NCBI GenBank assembly: GCA_963402885.1
Contig: OY727093.1
Span: 2,480,001 to 2,544,000 of the forward strand
Origin: Antedon bifida
Taxonomy: Eukaryota; Echinodermata; Crinoidea; Comatulida; Antedonidae
Reading direction: 5' to 3'
Length of the DNA stretch: 64,000 nucleotides
Shown: one piece after another, positions 14,701 to 25,580 of the stretch
Numbering within the stretch: the first letter of the stretch is position 1
Layout: each line of letters opens with the position of its first letter
Program-made: the position numbers and the translations under genes
Notes under the pieces: model-generated
Databases searched by the model: none
What the model was told of the DNA's origin: nothing
What the model saw: the letters and a program-made list of their open reading frames with translations, nothing else

Positions 14701-17700
14701 ATACTGTACTTATCTTTGTATATTGCTTTTATTAACTATCCAAATGTTGAATTATTAAAATACCCATGTCCTTATGCTTATAAGTTTCCATACCAAATAT
14801 TAAAAAAACATATTTTTGAGTTTTCTGTGGCCACCAGACTGATTTTGGACTTTGTCGTCTTTTATCGTTGTTGATTTCTTCTCAATTTCTGTATTTTACT
14901 GACTGTTCAAACCTTCCATACATTTATAATGTTTTATTTGATATTTATATAATATTTTATTTACTGTATATATTTTATTTTTATTAGGACTCAAGAGGTG
15001 CTATTGGCGGAGGTCTCATAATAGATGATTTGGATGCATTCGTACTACGACCTGCACCACAAGGCCAAACAGTAAAATGTAGAATTTCTCGCGATAAAAA
15101 GGGAATTGACCGAGGCATGTACCCGACATATTTCTTACACATGGAACGAGATGATGGAAAAAGGGTAATGTTTATTTTATTGTAGCATAATGTGTTTTTA
15201 AAATATATTTTGTTGTTGAGTTTACCAATGGTGTCCCTGTCTTATTTCTGATCTTGTGGGCGTTACCTTAAATGGTGGCTTATGAACCTTTTGCTTTTTT
15301 GTAGATTTTCTTGTTGGCAGCTCGTCGAAGAAAAAAGAGCACGACTTCAAACTACTTACTTTCAACAGATGCCACAGATTTGTCAAGAGATGGGGAAGCA
15401 TACTCTGGAAAGCTACGGTAAGTAGTTTCTTGGAAATTTTAATAATATTGTCAGGTTTTTAGTGAAAAGATTATACTTTCATTACATTATGAATTAGTTC
15501 ATAATGTATAATGATCTTGGTAATAAATATTTATTACTACTTAAAAAAAAACAAAATTTTGATACCAGTGTTTTCTAAGCACTGTCTACACAAAAAAAGT
15601 GTAATGTTTCCAAGTATGGTAGTGATATGACATCATCATTTTCCATATATGGGCACATCACATTTTGTTATCACATAAAGTTTGATAGTGTAGACAGAGC
15701 TTAAAATTATTATATTTAATGTGTATATAACACAAAATTATTTCATAATTAATATGTCATTGTACAAATAAAATTGTATGATAAAATTATACCGTGAAAC
15801 AGATTCATTTTGTTGGCAATAAAAACGATTCTAATGTTGCATATCATTTTAATATCTTGACTCTGTGATCTGTGAAATAAGCTATTACCAACCTATTGAA
15901 AATCGATTTTTAGTAGATAAAATTTGAAGGATGCTTTATAACGACTCGTTCAACCTTGCAGTTGTAACCCAAATCAAACACAAATACGAAAATGGAAATA
16001 GCTAGAAGCTATATTTACATATAGATTATTAACCATTTTCATAAAGTTCTGTGTAAAGGTTGTTGCTATGGATACTATACTATTGTCATATATTAAATTG
16101 CTGTAAAAGTAACGCTCTCTATGGCAAGATTTTAATTTGTTTTTTTTCTTCTAGGTCAAATTTCATGGGAACACATTTCACAATATATGATAATGGTATC
16201 AGTCCGGGCAAGCCAGGGCAACTTGACGATGGAAGCAATTTGCGAGAAGAGGTGGCGGGCGTAATCTATGTGAGTTTATTTGTGTTTTTATTTCTATTCC
16301 CCTTACTGAGGTATTTTTAATAGCCCATCCTATTTTGCTAGCCCATCCTATTTTGCTAGCCCAACCAAAAGCTCTGTCTACGCTATCAAAATAGTTTGAC
16401 AAAAAAAGTTTGATGGTAGAGGTATGCCCAAATGTGGTAGTGATATGCCCAAATATGGTAGTGATATGACATCATCATGAAAATTTAGGTACAGTTTTCA
16501 CTAGCCCATCCAACACAGATTGGTTACTTGCATAGAGTGGTCCGAGTATATTGTACTTCAAGGAATAATATTTGCATAAAGATGAGCAGATTAATATAGC
16601 ATTGCACTTTTGTTATACGTGATTAAATTATAATTTATGATTTCATACAAAGTAAAATAATAGGAAAATCATTTCCAACGCAGTATAACATAGCAATAAA
16701 GTTGCACTAGTATTAGATATTGTCTCGTTTGTTAAAAACGCTATACCATTACATTTCACAAACCTCTAGAATTACCGCTGACAAGAGTGAGTACTTTCCA
16801 CAAGTATTAATTCATTTTGTTCTCTATGTCGCGTCTCTCTTGGGATTCACACATATTCGTGTAATTGTTAACGCTGATCGTCTAAATTCAATTATCTACT
16901 ATGTATGTCACTTTGCGCCGTCTTCATTGATATGATCATTTCTTAATCTGTAATAAAATATTATCAATTTTAACAAGATTAAATTCTCAAAAACAAAATA
17001 TTTTATTGGTTTTCTTTTCATTAAATTTTGATATACAAATTAAACATTTTTTTTTATATTATTGAATTATAGAATAACAAATTATTCACTGGTTTAAACA
17101 CCTGCTTTAAAAGTAACAAAATGTTGTGTATAATTGATTTCAACTATCTGTCTTACAAATATCTTTTTATATTTTTTGCTAAACAATACAAAAGAGACAG
17201 ATTTTATATATAGATTATAGATTATTTACTAAGCATCATGACAACCCTTTAATGTCTAACTCTTCTAATTTATTGTCCGTATAAATAAAATTTATAGTCG
17301 CTTTTTTGTTGTAGTCTTCCTTTTATGACGCACTAGAAGGAATAAGAGAGTTTACTTAACATTTCCAAGGGGGTAATTTAGGGTTTTTATGTCACCCAAA
17401 ATAAAATAACCGAGTTGCTGAAAAGCTCAACAATATAAAATAGTTTATTTAACATTTCCAAGGGGGGTGATTTAGGGTTTTTATGTCACCTAAAATAAAC
17501 TAACTAATGTTGAAAAAGCTAAATGCAGCGATTTTAAGATTTTTCTTCTGAAATGTCATTAATTGTCACTTTTATTTCAACATTTGACAACCGAGTCCAG
17601 ATTTGTGCCTCAAACACGAATGCTTTTAAAACATAATGTCATGCAAGATTTTTGAAAGCCTCATAAATTGGTTTATGTTGTTACGCATTTTAACATGCAG

Positions 17701-20700
17701 GAAGCCAGTTTTTATGTGCTGCTGGCTATGAATTAAAATATAAAAAGCATCCGCAGTAAAAAAAATTGTCCATTACATATCTGCCATGTATTTGGATGTA
17801 CAACTGCAGACTACACAACAAATATTCTGCTCTTTGCTTCCAGTTGTTTTATAGTCTAGATCCATTTCTGAAAAAAGAATTTTTAGGTCAAAGTGGTATC
17901 TCTGACTTTTTACGTCAATTTGGGTATGCTGAATAAAAAAAAATATTATGGTTCACACATTAAAAAATGTTTTAGTTATGTAGCCGTCGTTACAGATTTA
18001 TTTTGTTTAGGGATCGTTTCAACAATTAATCATTTTTATACGTTTCATTTTTCAAATTAATAATTCAGCATTGTAGAGCTAAATGAAAGATAATATATAC
18101 ATCGTTCTGTAATACACAGTACTGAATTTTTTTGTTTACGTCGCTTTTCATGTTAAACAACATAGAACATACAGTCCTATCAAATCAATGTAATTTGAAA
18201 ATGTTTTGTATCTATTCATACAAGAAGTTGAGAATGTCGCTTAGGTGTCAGCTACAACCACTACAGTCAACTGTAATTTATAGTTAGTAGGCCTACTAAC
18301 TGGATTTTTTTTACGTCGCTTCTCATATAAATAACATAGAACTGGCAGTCCAAATGAATGCAATCTGATAATGCAATTTGAAAATTTTTTGTATATTCAT
18401 ACGAGAAGTTGAGAAAGTCGATTTTGTGTCAGCTACAACCATGTGTTTACTTTTTTTTTATGATACATAATAAAACTGAAGTATGGTTATATTAGTGTTT
18501 TTCACAAACACATGTTTATAGTCTATGTCTAACAAATTTACATAGTAATTATGTTTGTCAACATTACAACAGTATACAGTATAGTATGTACAGTATACAG
18601 TATAGTATGTACAGTATACAGTATAGTATGTACAGTATACAGTATAGTATGTACTGTACAGTATACAGTATAGTATGTACAGTATACATTATAGTATGTA
18701 CAGTATACAGTATAGTATGTACAGTATACAGTATAGTATGTACAGTATACAGTATAGTATGTACAGTATACAGTATAGTATGTACAGTATACAGTATAGT
18801 ATGTACAGTATAGTATGTACAGTATACAGTATAGTTAGTATGTATGGTACTATGTATAGTCAACAGTATGTACAGATAATATGTATACTATAGTCAACAG
18901 TAAATACAGTATAGTATACTGTATAGTATTATAGTTATTACTGTATGTATCTACAGTATATAGTAGTATAGAGTAGTACAATATGTTTCAGAGAAATACA
19001 GTAGTGATTATAATATTTGTATCTTGGAACATGTTTTATCAATTTTTCCTGAGAATTATTGTAAATAAATTGAATAGTTACAACTTACGAAATTTAAAAC
19101 ATATTGGCAGAATTTAGACAGAAAACCTATAATGGGCTTCATTTTATTCTTATTAACGTCTCGAGGTTAAGTGCACATAAAATGAAATGATTAGTAACTG
19201 AAGACGTAGAATGCTAATGAAACACATTTTTTTAAAAATGGTTGAATTGATGAATTGATTAGGATGCCAGGAAGCTGAACTTATTCGACTACATTATAAT
19301 AATTATTGATATTTCACCTGAATTTAGAAATTTTGAATGTTTGCATGTTAATAACAAATTCAATTGTACTGTACCATAACTAAAATCGTGAAATACAAAT
19401 TGCTGATATAATGCTTGGTTCCCACTAGAGACGCAACACAAGGACGTAGCACAACGTAAGTGAGTTGACCAATCACAAGCGATGGATTATTCGAATTGTC
19501 GCTTGTCATTGGTCAACAGGCTTACAGTTTACGTCCTTGCTTTGCGTTCTAGTGGGAACCAAGCTTTACTGACTGATTATGCAGTACATATACCCTACTA
19601 ATTGTTACAATTTTGAGTAATTATATTTGTGTTTTTTTTTCGTAGGACACAAACGTTTTAGGATTCAAAGGACCAAGAAAAATGACCGTTATCATTCCTG
19701 GCATGAGCTTAGATCATGAACGAGTTCCCATCAGACCGCAAAATGTAAGATAATATGCTAATAAGGTTTATCGCAAATAGTTGGATTTTGCGAGGAACTT
19801 CATTGTACAATGCATGATGGAAAGGGTTTGGGAGAAAACGTCATGATACATACACAAACAACAAATCATGTGCATCGCTAATGCTATTTGCGATAAACTT
19901 TATCATTTTATTTGTATTCTTTATTTTTCATTTTGTATGTAAAGTAGTTGTATATGAAACAAGTGGAACATTTCCAATACTTCTAATTTTGTAACCATTG
20001 ATTTTTTTTTCTTAATCCATGTTGAATCAATGAATTTAATTAAAATATATAGTACAGTTCACATTTTTTTTTATATTAATGTGGATTTTTATTTTGTTAT
20101 AAAAATACTGTGAACTTTCTACTGTAGCTGTAGATCTCGTATAAATTTTTATTTTTCATTGTATAGTTATAAAAACTAGTGTTGCAATAAAAACTAGTGT
20201 TGCAATAACATGAATAGAAATATAATAATATGCGTTGTTGTTGTTTCCTGTGCATAGAATGGATAATGTACGTTTATAACGCAAGTTTACTTACTCATCT
20301 CATGTTTCAGAATCGAGATTGTTTGATTGAACGATTTAAAGGGAAGCAGATGGATAATTTACTTGAACTGCACAACAAGACTCCGGTTTGGAACGACGGT
20401 TAGTAATTATAATTCGCTGTCTTGCAGTATTTGATTTCTGAATATAGTAATCTGTTCTAAATTGTGACATGCTCTATATTATTATTCGGTTAAGTGATCA
20501 AATGAAATATAACCAGGTATAAGTAAATATTAATTGTTATTTGAATAAAGTGTATTTTGTGATTTTGACCGAGCACCATTTCCCACTTGTCAATCAAACA
20601 AAAGTACTATAGTAGTTTTAATTTCACATGCCATGAGCTGGTATCTTTAGGCCAGGTAGGTAATTAGTGGTATGGTAATTTGGTGATGCTTGCTTACTAA

Positions 20701-23700
20701 TCACAGGTTCTTTGGGTCAAGTCTTTGGTATAGTTTAATACCAGGAGAAACATTACGACTAAGCTAAGCATCCTAACTTAACTTAAGGACAGAGATATGT
20801 TTTATCCCATAAATTAGTAATTGTAGGTGAAATATTCTCAATAAGTTGGTCAGAGCAATATTAAAGAGTTGTGGCATTGGAAGATTAGAAGTCGGGGGTT
20901 TTTGCGCTACAAATGATTGTTGAATACCAGGTTGTGATGGGAGACTTGTTCATTTTGTCATTTGTGATTTTCATTTTACTATTATTCATACCCTTTTCAA
21001 TCTATTAAAATTTTGCATTCACAACTCATATTCATATGCATCACATAATTTAATAAAAAATGATACAACATGGCTGGTGTGCATCACATGACTTGAGATT
21101 CATAGAGTTGAATTTCGCAACTCTTTATATAATATTATATATGTGTGTGTGTGCTGAACTGAAGCATTATAATTTGTTCTGCTTCAACACAAATAGTACT
21201 GTAAGTTTCTGTTAGATAATTGCCATATTACTAGTACATTGACAACTTAATAGCGGCTGGGAAGCTCTTATAGACACATCACTAAAAACTTAAATGAATT
21301 ACAAAATGCGTCTTCAGTTTAGTGGAACTAATGTTCCACCAAACTCAATTACACGCAATAGAATATTAATAAATTTAATGTAGAGCATGGCCAGATAATA
21401 TATTGATTCTATTTTTTTTTTTTGCACTGTTTTCTCTCATTTTATATGGAGTGGTCTAAAATTCATAATTATGTTCTGCTGGGCAGTCTCATTAGTCATG
21501 ATCAACAGTGACCTTTGAACCATAGAAACCAAAAAATTCAAACCAATTCAAGATTTCCTAAATTCTACCCTAAAGTTTAAATTATGTTTTACACTACATG
21601 TCATAAAATTAAAATGTTATTGATACTGTATTTGTTATTATTAATAATGTATATTATGTCCATCTTTTAAAAATGTATGTTTCTTTACATTTAGAAGCAG
21701 TCCAGTTCATCTATTTATATTCATAATTTGTTTATTTTCAGATACGCAATCTTATGTTCTTAATTTTCATGGTCGAGTGACTCAAGCCTCCGTAAAGAAC
21801 TTTCAGATTGTTCACGAGAACGATGGTAAGCATGATATCCAAAGCTGCTTATGTATAATAACGGAAATGAACTTTTATATATTATTTTTTATTCTCCTAA
21901 AGAGTTGTCTCTCTCCCAGTGTGTTTTCCAGCTTTTCAGTTTTGGCCCACAAAACAATCCATCTATAAATTGTTACTGATATTGATATAGTCCAAATGAG
22001 GTCAGGTACAAAATGAGGGGTGGGATTATACTCCGGTTACATAATAAAAATCTTGTGTCTGAATTTACCTATATTAGGAGGTGGGACTATACTCGAGTTA
22101 CATAGTAAACATCTTGTGTCTGAATTTACCTATTATTAAGAAGTGGGACTATACTCGAGTTACATAGTAAAAATCTTGTGTCTGAATTTAGAATAAATTA
22201 GGGGGTGGGATTATACTCGAGTTACATTAGTAAAAACCTTGTGTCTGAATTTAGCCTAAATTAGGTGGTGGGATTACACTCGAGGATGAGATTATACTGG
22301 TCATATTGTTATTATAGAAATAAGTAAACGTAAGTAGTTATTTTTTAAAGGAAGCTAGAGAGAATGAGTGTTTATCAGTAAAGAAAATCAATATTTTTCT
22401 TTGTGTGTTTATATTCAACTCGACTGTATTTATGTAAAATGGTATGAAATTTCTTTTATCAAGCCAATATTAAAAAGAAACAAAATTGATGGTAAACCTA
22501 CCTATATTGTTTAAAGATGTATTGTTCTCCGAAAACGTGAAAAATGAAGATTAATAAATCAGACTTTGAATAGGCTATTTTGCAGTTTTAATAAAGTTAA
22601 TCACTTCCCCAGGGAAAAACGAACAAAAATGAGGATTTCACTTAAAGAAACAATACTTGATTCCAAAAAACCATTGTCTGACAAACAATTTGACTATTCT
22701 TGCTTTAAATTACAGTTTTTCAGCAACAGTAAATTTTTTTTTCTAATCTAGTTTTTGATCAAAGTGAATAATTAGAATGGCATATTCAACAAAATATTGA
22801 AAAATGTCATGATATCTTATATACAAAGAGATTGCTCTATGTCAGTTGAAATTTCTGATTTATTTCAAATTAATAAATCGTTTATTTCTCGAAAGGAAAT
22901 GATCAGTCAGTCAGTTGTGTATAAATCAAATGTATATTTTTCATTAATTATTAACGTGAATATACATTAAGATTTTTATCGGAAATCAATCTTAAAGAGA
23001 AGGTTGTGTTGCACTATAAGAAGTTTTAGATAAAAGAGGCCTGCCTGTATAGGAAAATAAAGCTGTGTTTCCGCCGTGAAAAATGAACCGATAACTAACC
23101 AATAAAGTTCTCGCGGAGACAAGGTTTAACTGATTCCACTCCAGAAAAACCGATAATTATCTCATTCAAATCAGATAATTATTGAAAAAATGCGATAATT
23201 TTTAACCTTTAACATGAAGGACAATTTGTTGCGTTGTGATTGGGCACTTGATTGTTCGGTATTGACAGACTATGCATACGTTATTTTTTTATTCATTATA
23301 TGATTGGTTAAAAAATTCAACAATAATTTTTTTTTATGCAGCGGAAACACTGTCTAAGACTAAGAGAGACTAATTTAGTACAAACACCTCTAACATTGGC
23401 CTAAAATTGGTGTAAAAGTCTCTGCCTTAACAAAAACCAAGTAGAATATTCTTGCAGTAAGCATTGTACAGAGTAAGAACAAGTAATCTTTACATTAGTA
23501 TCTTTCTGAATGACATTTCCAGCAGACTTATGGTTCGCTAACAAATAGCAAAAAGCATTCTCTCGCTATATTGTAGCATTTCCCCATTGCCTCATAATCA
23601 TCAAATCTGTTTATTGCTTTCGTTACATTTCTCAAAGGAACAACGCAATAATCGGCAACGTCTTTGAATATTTATTTTATCGTAATGCGTTGTTGTTTAT

Positions 23701-24531
23701 CATGTATCTACAGTACGTGTACGCCTACAATATTTTATAAAGTTAATCAATCAATCGTAATAAATTCGCTCACAGGAGAATATTTTGTTTATCTCCTAGC
23801 GATAAATATGTATTGCACAATTTTAGCAAGTTTGATTGTTAATTTAAAGGAAGATCAAATTTATCTTTTTCGGCAAGCGCGCAAGTTGTAAATTTTGTTT
23901 TGGATTTATCTGTCTGGCGTTCAAAAGATGCTTTGTGTCCCACTGGTCTCATAATAAGCAGTTTAATTTTCCTCTTGTAGTTTTGATGACAGAATGCAAA
24001 TTGGGTAATTTGTCTATGTAATATATTCATGTTATAAAACTTAAGTTTCTACTGTTGTATATTATATATTACTACTTTTAGTGTAAAGCTCAGGGATGTC
24101 ACCACATATTTTGTTACATAAAGTTTGATAGTGTATATAGCTTCGGACACTATCAATCTTTATGTGACAAAAAAGTGTGCCCATATATGGACAGGATGAT
24201 GTCATATCACTATCATATTTGAGCATCACTACCATATTTGGACATATCACTACCATATTTGGACATATCACTACCATATTTGGACATATCACTACCATAT
24301 TTATGCCTGTCAGACAGTAGTAATGCAAGAGTTGAAAAATTGTCACATGTAAGATGAATTTAAATAAATTTAAACAACTTTTTATTTTATTTTCTAGTGG
24401 ACTACATCATAATGCAATTTGGACGTGTAGGTGAAGAAGTTTTCACGATGGATTACAACTATCCTTTATGCGCTGTGCAAGCGTTTGGTATCGCTCTTAG
24501 CAGTTTTGACAGCAAGTTGGCTTGTGAATAG
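5790..24531 (+). CDS. Tubby-family protein (TUB/TULP3-like), 3' ten coding exons
   Basis: Coding exons: 5790-5958, 9043-9162, 10256-10464, 14988-15164, 15305-15417, 16155-16269, 19646-19744, 20311-20398, 21742-21825 and 24398-24531 (TAG). All have AG/GT borders and consistent phases, giving 435 residues with the amino terminus missing. The last seven exons encode a full tubby carboxy-terminal domain: [20 protein letters not shown], the basic ARRRKKS segment that in the family belongs to the PI(4,5)P2-binding site, [12 protein letters not shown], and the invariant end [10 protein letters not shown]. The first exon ([12 protein letters not shown]) matches the second half of the amino-terminal helix that in TULP3 binds IFT-A; the second (GIDGPASYM) also resembles TULP3. 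These proteins link phosphoinositide membranes to ciliary cargo delivery. The exon holding the start codon was not found between 1 and 5789. Confidence 0.95.
7289..7606. mobile_element. MITE, AGATGTATTGTCC family, TTAA target duplication
   Basis: Terminal inverted repeats agatgtattgtctcct and aggaggacaatatatct are each flanked directly by TTAA (7285-7288 and 7607-7610). The interior is AT-rich with no ORF and keeps motifs shared with other copies (cattttgcagttttaataaa; gtcaaagttaataactatta). Other copies lie at 22.5, 32.7, 41.5 and 44.2 kb. TTAA duplication is typical of piggyBac-type movement, so this is probably a non-autonomous piggyBac-like element. Confidence 0.8.
7981..8070. repeat. fragment of dispersed CCCCTATTCAGGGGACA repeat
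   Basis: The sequence holds aacccctattcaggggagga and ccctataaaagggacactttg, small interlocking palindromes. The same motif set is found at 31430-31570, 41205-41460, 62975-63060 and 63740-63800, and it is tandemly amplified at 41.2 kb. This is an old dispersed repeat. Confidence 0.55.
9175..9540. repeat. tandem duplication of about 190 bp beside a tubby exon
   Basis: Two adjacent copies begin with tatcttacgaatgcaa and end with gatattctaaaacatct. They share aaatactaaacagttcatta and caaaatctgtctatttaaag. The first copy begins about 15 bases after the donor of the second visible tubby exon, so the splice site itself does not appear to be duplicated. Confidence 0.75.
11305..11443. mobile_element. 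MITE, GCTCTGTCTACAC family, diverged copy
   Basis: The left end is eroded (aactctgtataca). The right end tagtgtagacagagc is intact. The interior retains gtgatgtgcctaaatatggt, one further repeat unit and catcatgtccatatatgggc. No clear target duplication. Confidence 0.75.
12150..12400 (+). mobile_element. tRNA-derived SINE
   Basis: The head has the spacing of an internal pol III promoter: A-box-like tggcttggtggttgtgatg and B-box gggttcaagtccc about 30 bases on. A non-tRNA body follows (agacttgtaataagactttg, cagcaattgctgctggatgg) and then an A-rich tail near 12370-12400. It lies sense to the tubby gene, in an intron. Confidence 0.7.
13584..13668. mobile_element. MITE, GCTCTGTC family, internal deletion
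   Basis: Both ends are present (ttaagctctgtct and agtgtagacagagcttta) but only about 85 bases remain, with one half of the interior lost. TTAA flanks the left end; the right flank is TTTA. Confidence 0.75.
15578..15702. mobile_element. MITE, GCTCTGTC family
   Basis: Left end gcactgtctacac, interior caagtatggtagtgatatga and atatatgggcacatcacatt, right end gatagtgtagacagagc followed by TTAA. It contains one copy of the 21-base unit. It lies in the tubby intron after the exon ending at 15417. Confidence 0.8.
16370..16479 (+). mobile_element. MITE, GCTCTGTC family, 3' truncated
   Basis: The left terminal repeat agctctgtctacgctatc is followed by two interior units (atgcccaaatgtggtagtga, atgcccaaatatggtagtga) and atgacatcatcatg, where similarity stops. 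The right terminus is missing. Short direct repeats of tagcccatcctattttgc lie just upstream (16321-16360). Confidence 0.75.
17345..17520. repeat. two-copy tandem repeat of about 100 bp
   Basis: Each copy reads ttaacatttccaaggggg, then atttagggtttttatgtcac, then a run of caaaataaa. The second copy differs at a handful of bases. No coding content. Confidence 0.65.
18571..18850. repeat. 21-bp minisatellite (acagtatacagtatagtatgt)
   Basis: About a dozen near-perfect tandem copies of a 21-base unit made only of gtat/acag words, followed to about 18970 by degenerate copies. The unit is nearly self-complementary (gtatac, gtac), so single strands could fold. Because 21 is a multiple of three it leaves open frames on both strands encoding a MYSIQYS-type repeat; these are not genes. 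Confidence 0.9.
19413..19564. mobile_element. MITE, GCTTGGTTCCCACTAGA ends
   Basis: Imperfect inverted repeat over its whole length: gcttggttcccactagagac on the left, mirrored by gttctagtgggaaccaagc on the right. Inner arms hold ttgaccaatcacaagcg and cgcttgtcattggtcaa. No ORF. The target duplication is not clear. A related inner palindrome (tgaccaatcat, gtgattggtca) occurs near 4490-4540. Confidence 0.75.
19745..21741 (+). other. tubby introns flanking the exon 20311-20398
   Basis: Non-coding and AT-rich. It has a short tandem duplication aaaaactagtgttgcaata near 20171-20208 and a weak tRNA-like passage near 20640-20780 (gtggtatggtaatttggtga, ggttctttgggtcaagtc) that may be a decayed SINE. 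Nothing else stands out. Confidence 0.5.
22018..22290. repeat. tandem repeat of about 60 bp, four to five copies
   Basis: Units read gggtgggattatactcgagt, tacatagtaaaaatcttgtg, tctgaatttacctat and drift slightly in length. The opening gtgggattata motif is also present in the foldback satellite at 33-36 kb and in the MITE at 30.5 kb. The array lies in the last tubby intron. Confidence 0.8.
22515..22817. mobile_element. MITE, AGATGTATTGTCC family, decayed right end
   Basis: The left end agatgtattgttctcc follows TTAA at 22511-22514. The interior shares cagactttgaataggctatt and ttgcagttttaataaagtta with the copy at 7289-7606. The right terminus is eroded (tcatgatatctta). The short ORF inside is shared family sequence rather than a gene. 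Confidence 0.7.
23061..23355. mobile_element. inverted-repeat element with GTGTTTCCGC ends
   Basis: Left end agctgtgtttccgc is mirrored by gcggaaacactgtct. The interior includes several gataattat and aaccgataa words and has no ORF. It is probably a MITE in the last tubby intron; the target duplication is uncertain. Confidence 0.5.
24085..24310 (-). mobile_element. MITE, GCTCTGTC family, expanded internal repeats
   Basis: This copy reads the family in reverse. It has ccatatatggacaggatgat and then four to five tandem copies of atcactaccatatttggacat. A second family fragment (gtttgatagtgtatatagct) abuts it on the left. The unit copy number is the highest in the window, so the 21-base unit appears to expand and contract within the family. 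Confidence 0.75.
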
Positions 24532-24615
24532 GTACGAATGAAAACGTCCTCGCTACGTGACCAAATGACATCCATTGTATAATGCTCTTTAACCCATGTG
24601 ATATACATCTTTCAA

Positions 24616-24621
24616 AATAAA
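24616..24621 (+). promoter_or_regulatory. polyadenylation signal for the tubby transcript
   Basis: aataaa 85 bases after the tubby stop codon. It is the first canonical signal, but a longer 3' UTR ending at one of several later aataaa sites is equally possible in this AT-rich stretch. Confidence 0.4.
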
Positions 24622-25249
24622 AAGCAAAAAAGTCTATGGAATTTTGATGTACTTAATTTCATGAAACTAATGTTTTCATTTTCTGTTTGCTATACCTGTA
24701 TGTAAGCATCGTGTTGATATCACGAGCTACGTACATGATTCCATGTTTTACGATTCCATAAATTTGCGGTTTTGCAATTTATGTTTAGAAATTTACATAA
24801 ATGTTTAAAATGATAAAATACAAAGGTTTACAACAAATACATGTATTATTGTTTTAAGTCAATAATCTTTTATCTAACATATTTGTAGGCCTAGTTAAAG
24901 AACATCATGTGTAGAAGGGTGGGAGGGTGTGTGTTCTCTTAATAGAAAATTGTATGACTGGTATTTAGTTACAAACTATTTGAAATTTACAAAATGTAAA
25001 AATAGTGTTATTCTGTTGACATGTTTTCTAAAAATGATTCCTGTATATACAAATAAAATAATTTAATTATTACAATTATTTTAATTAATATTCATGGTTT
25101 TGTTGAGATGTGAATTTTATAAAAGGCAAACTTAGTTGCAATGGTGTATTCATTCTTAGAGCTGTACATTATTCAATTATTTACAGATATGTAACTTGGT
25201 GAAGATTGTGTGTTAACAGATAGATTAAGCCATCGATGATTGTGATTGA

Positions 25250-25580
25250 AATTTAATCTCAATCCTGATTAAATTAAAATTTTAATCCTGATTAAAATAA
25301 AATGTTAATCCTTATTAAAGTTACTTCTTTCAATTTTGATTGAATTAATCCTTGATATGAAAGTGACTTTTAATAATCTTAATTGAATTCATTTCAGTTT
25401 TGGATTGAAAGTGAATTCTTTTAATCTTGATTGAATTAATCCTTGATTAAATTAAGATTTCAATCCTTTTATTTTATTCTTGATTGACTTCAGATTTTAT
25501 TCCTTGATTGAAAGTAACTTCTTTTAATCTCGGTTGCATTAAGATTTCAATCCTTAGTTTTAAGTAATGTCTTTTAATCG
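25250..25580. repeat. imperfect array of TAATCC/TTGATTGAATTAATCC words
   Basis: Units such as ttaatcctgattaaa, aattaatccttgattaaatt and agatttcaatcctt recur with variable spacing. TAATCC is the core bound by K50 homeodomain proteins (Otx, Pitx). Whether that is functional or just a byproduct of the repeat cannot be told from sequence. Confidence 0.6.

Larger units (their letters stand above)
10465..14987 (+). other. tubby intron before the tubby domain
   Basis: Long AT-rich intron without recognisable exons. It holds a MITE copy at 11305-11443, a tRNA-type SINE at about 12150-12400 and an internally deleted MITE at 13584-13668. A short duplicated passage lies near 14150-14290 and 14330-14430 (ttttacnattttgacat, ggaaatgaggatg). 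Confidence 0.6.
16480..19645 (+). other. tubby intron rich in local repeats
   Basis: Non-coding. It contains a two-copy repeat of about 100 bp at 17350-17520 (atttccaagggggtaattta, gtttttatgtcacc), a two-copy repeat at about 18125-18265 and 18300-18442 (tacgtcgcttctcat, gtgtcagctacaacca), the 21-base microsatellite at 18571-18850 and a MITE at 19413-19564. No exon is visible before the one at 19646. Confidence 0.6.

Noticed and set aside
18564..18893. ORFs of 72-99 codons encoding MYSIQYS- or YTVHTIL-type repeats
   Set aside because: Products of the 21-bp microsatellite, a multiple of three; both strands are open equally.
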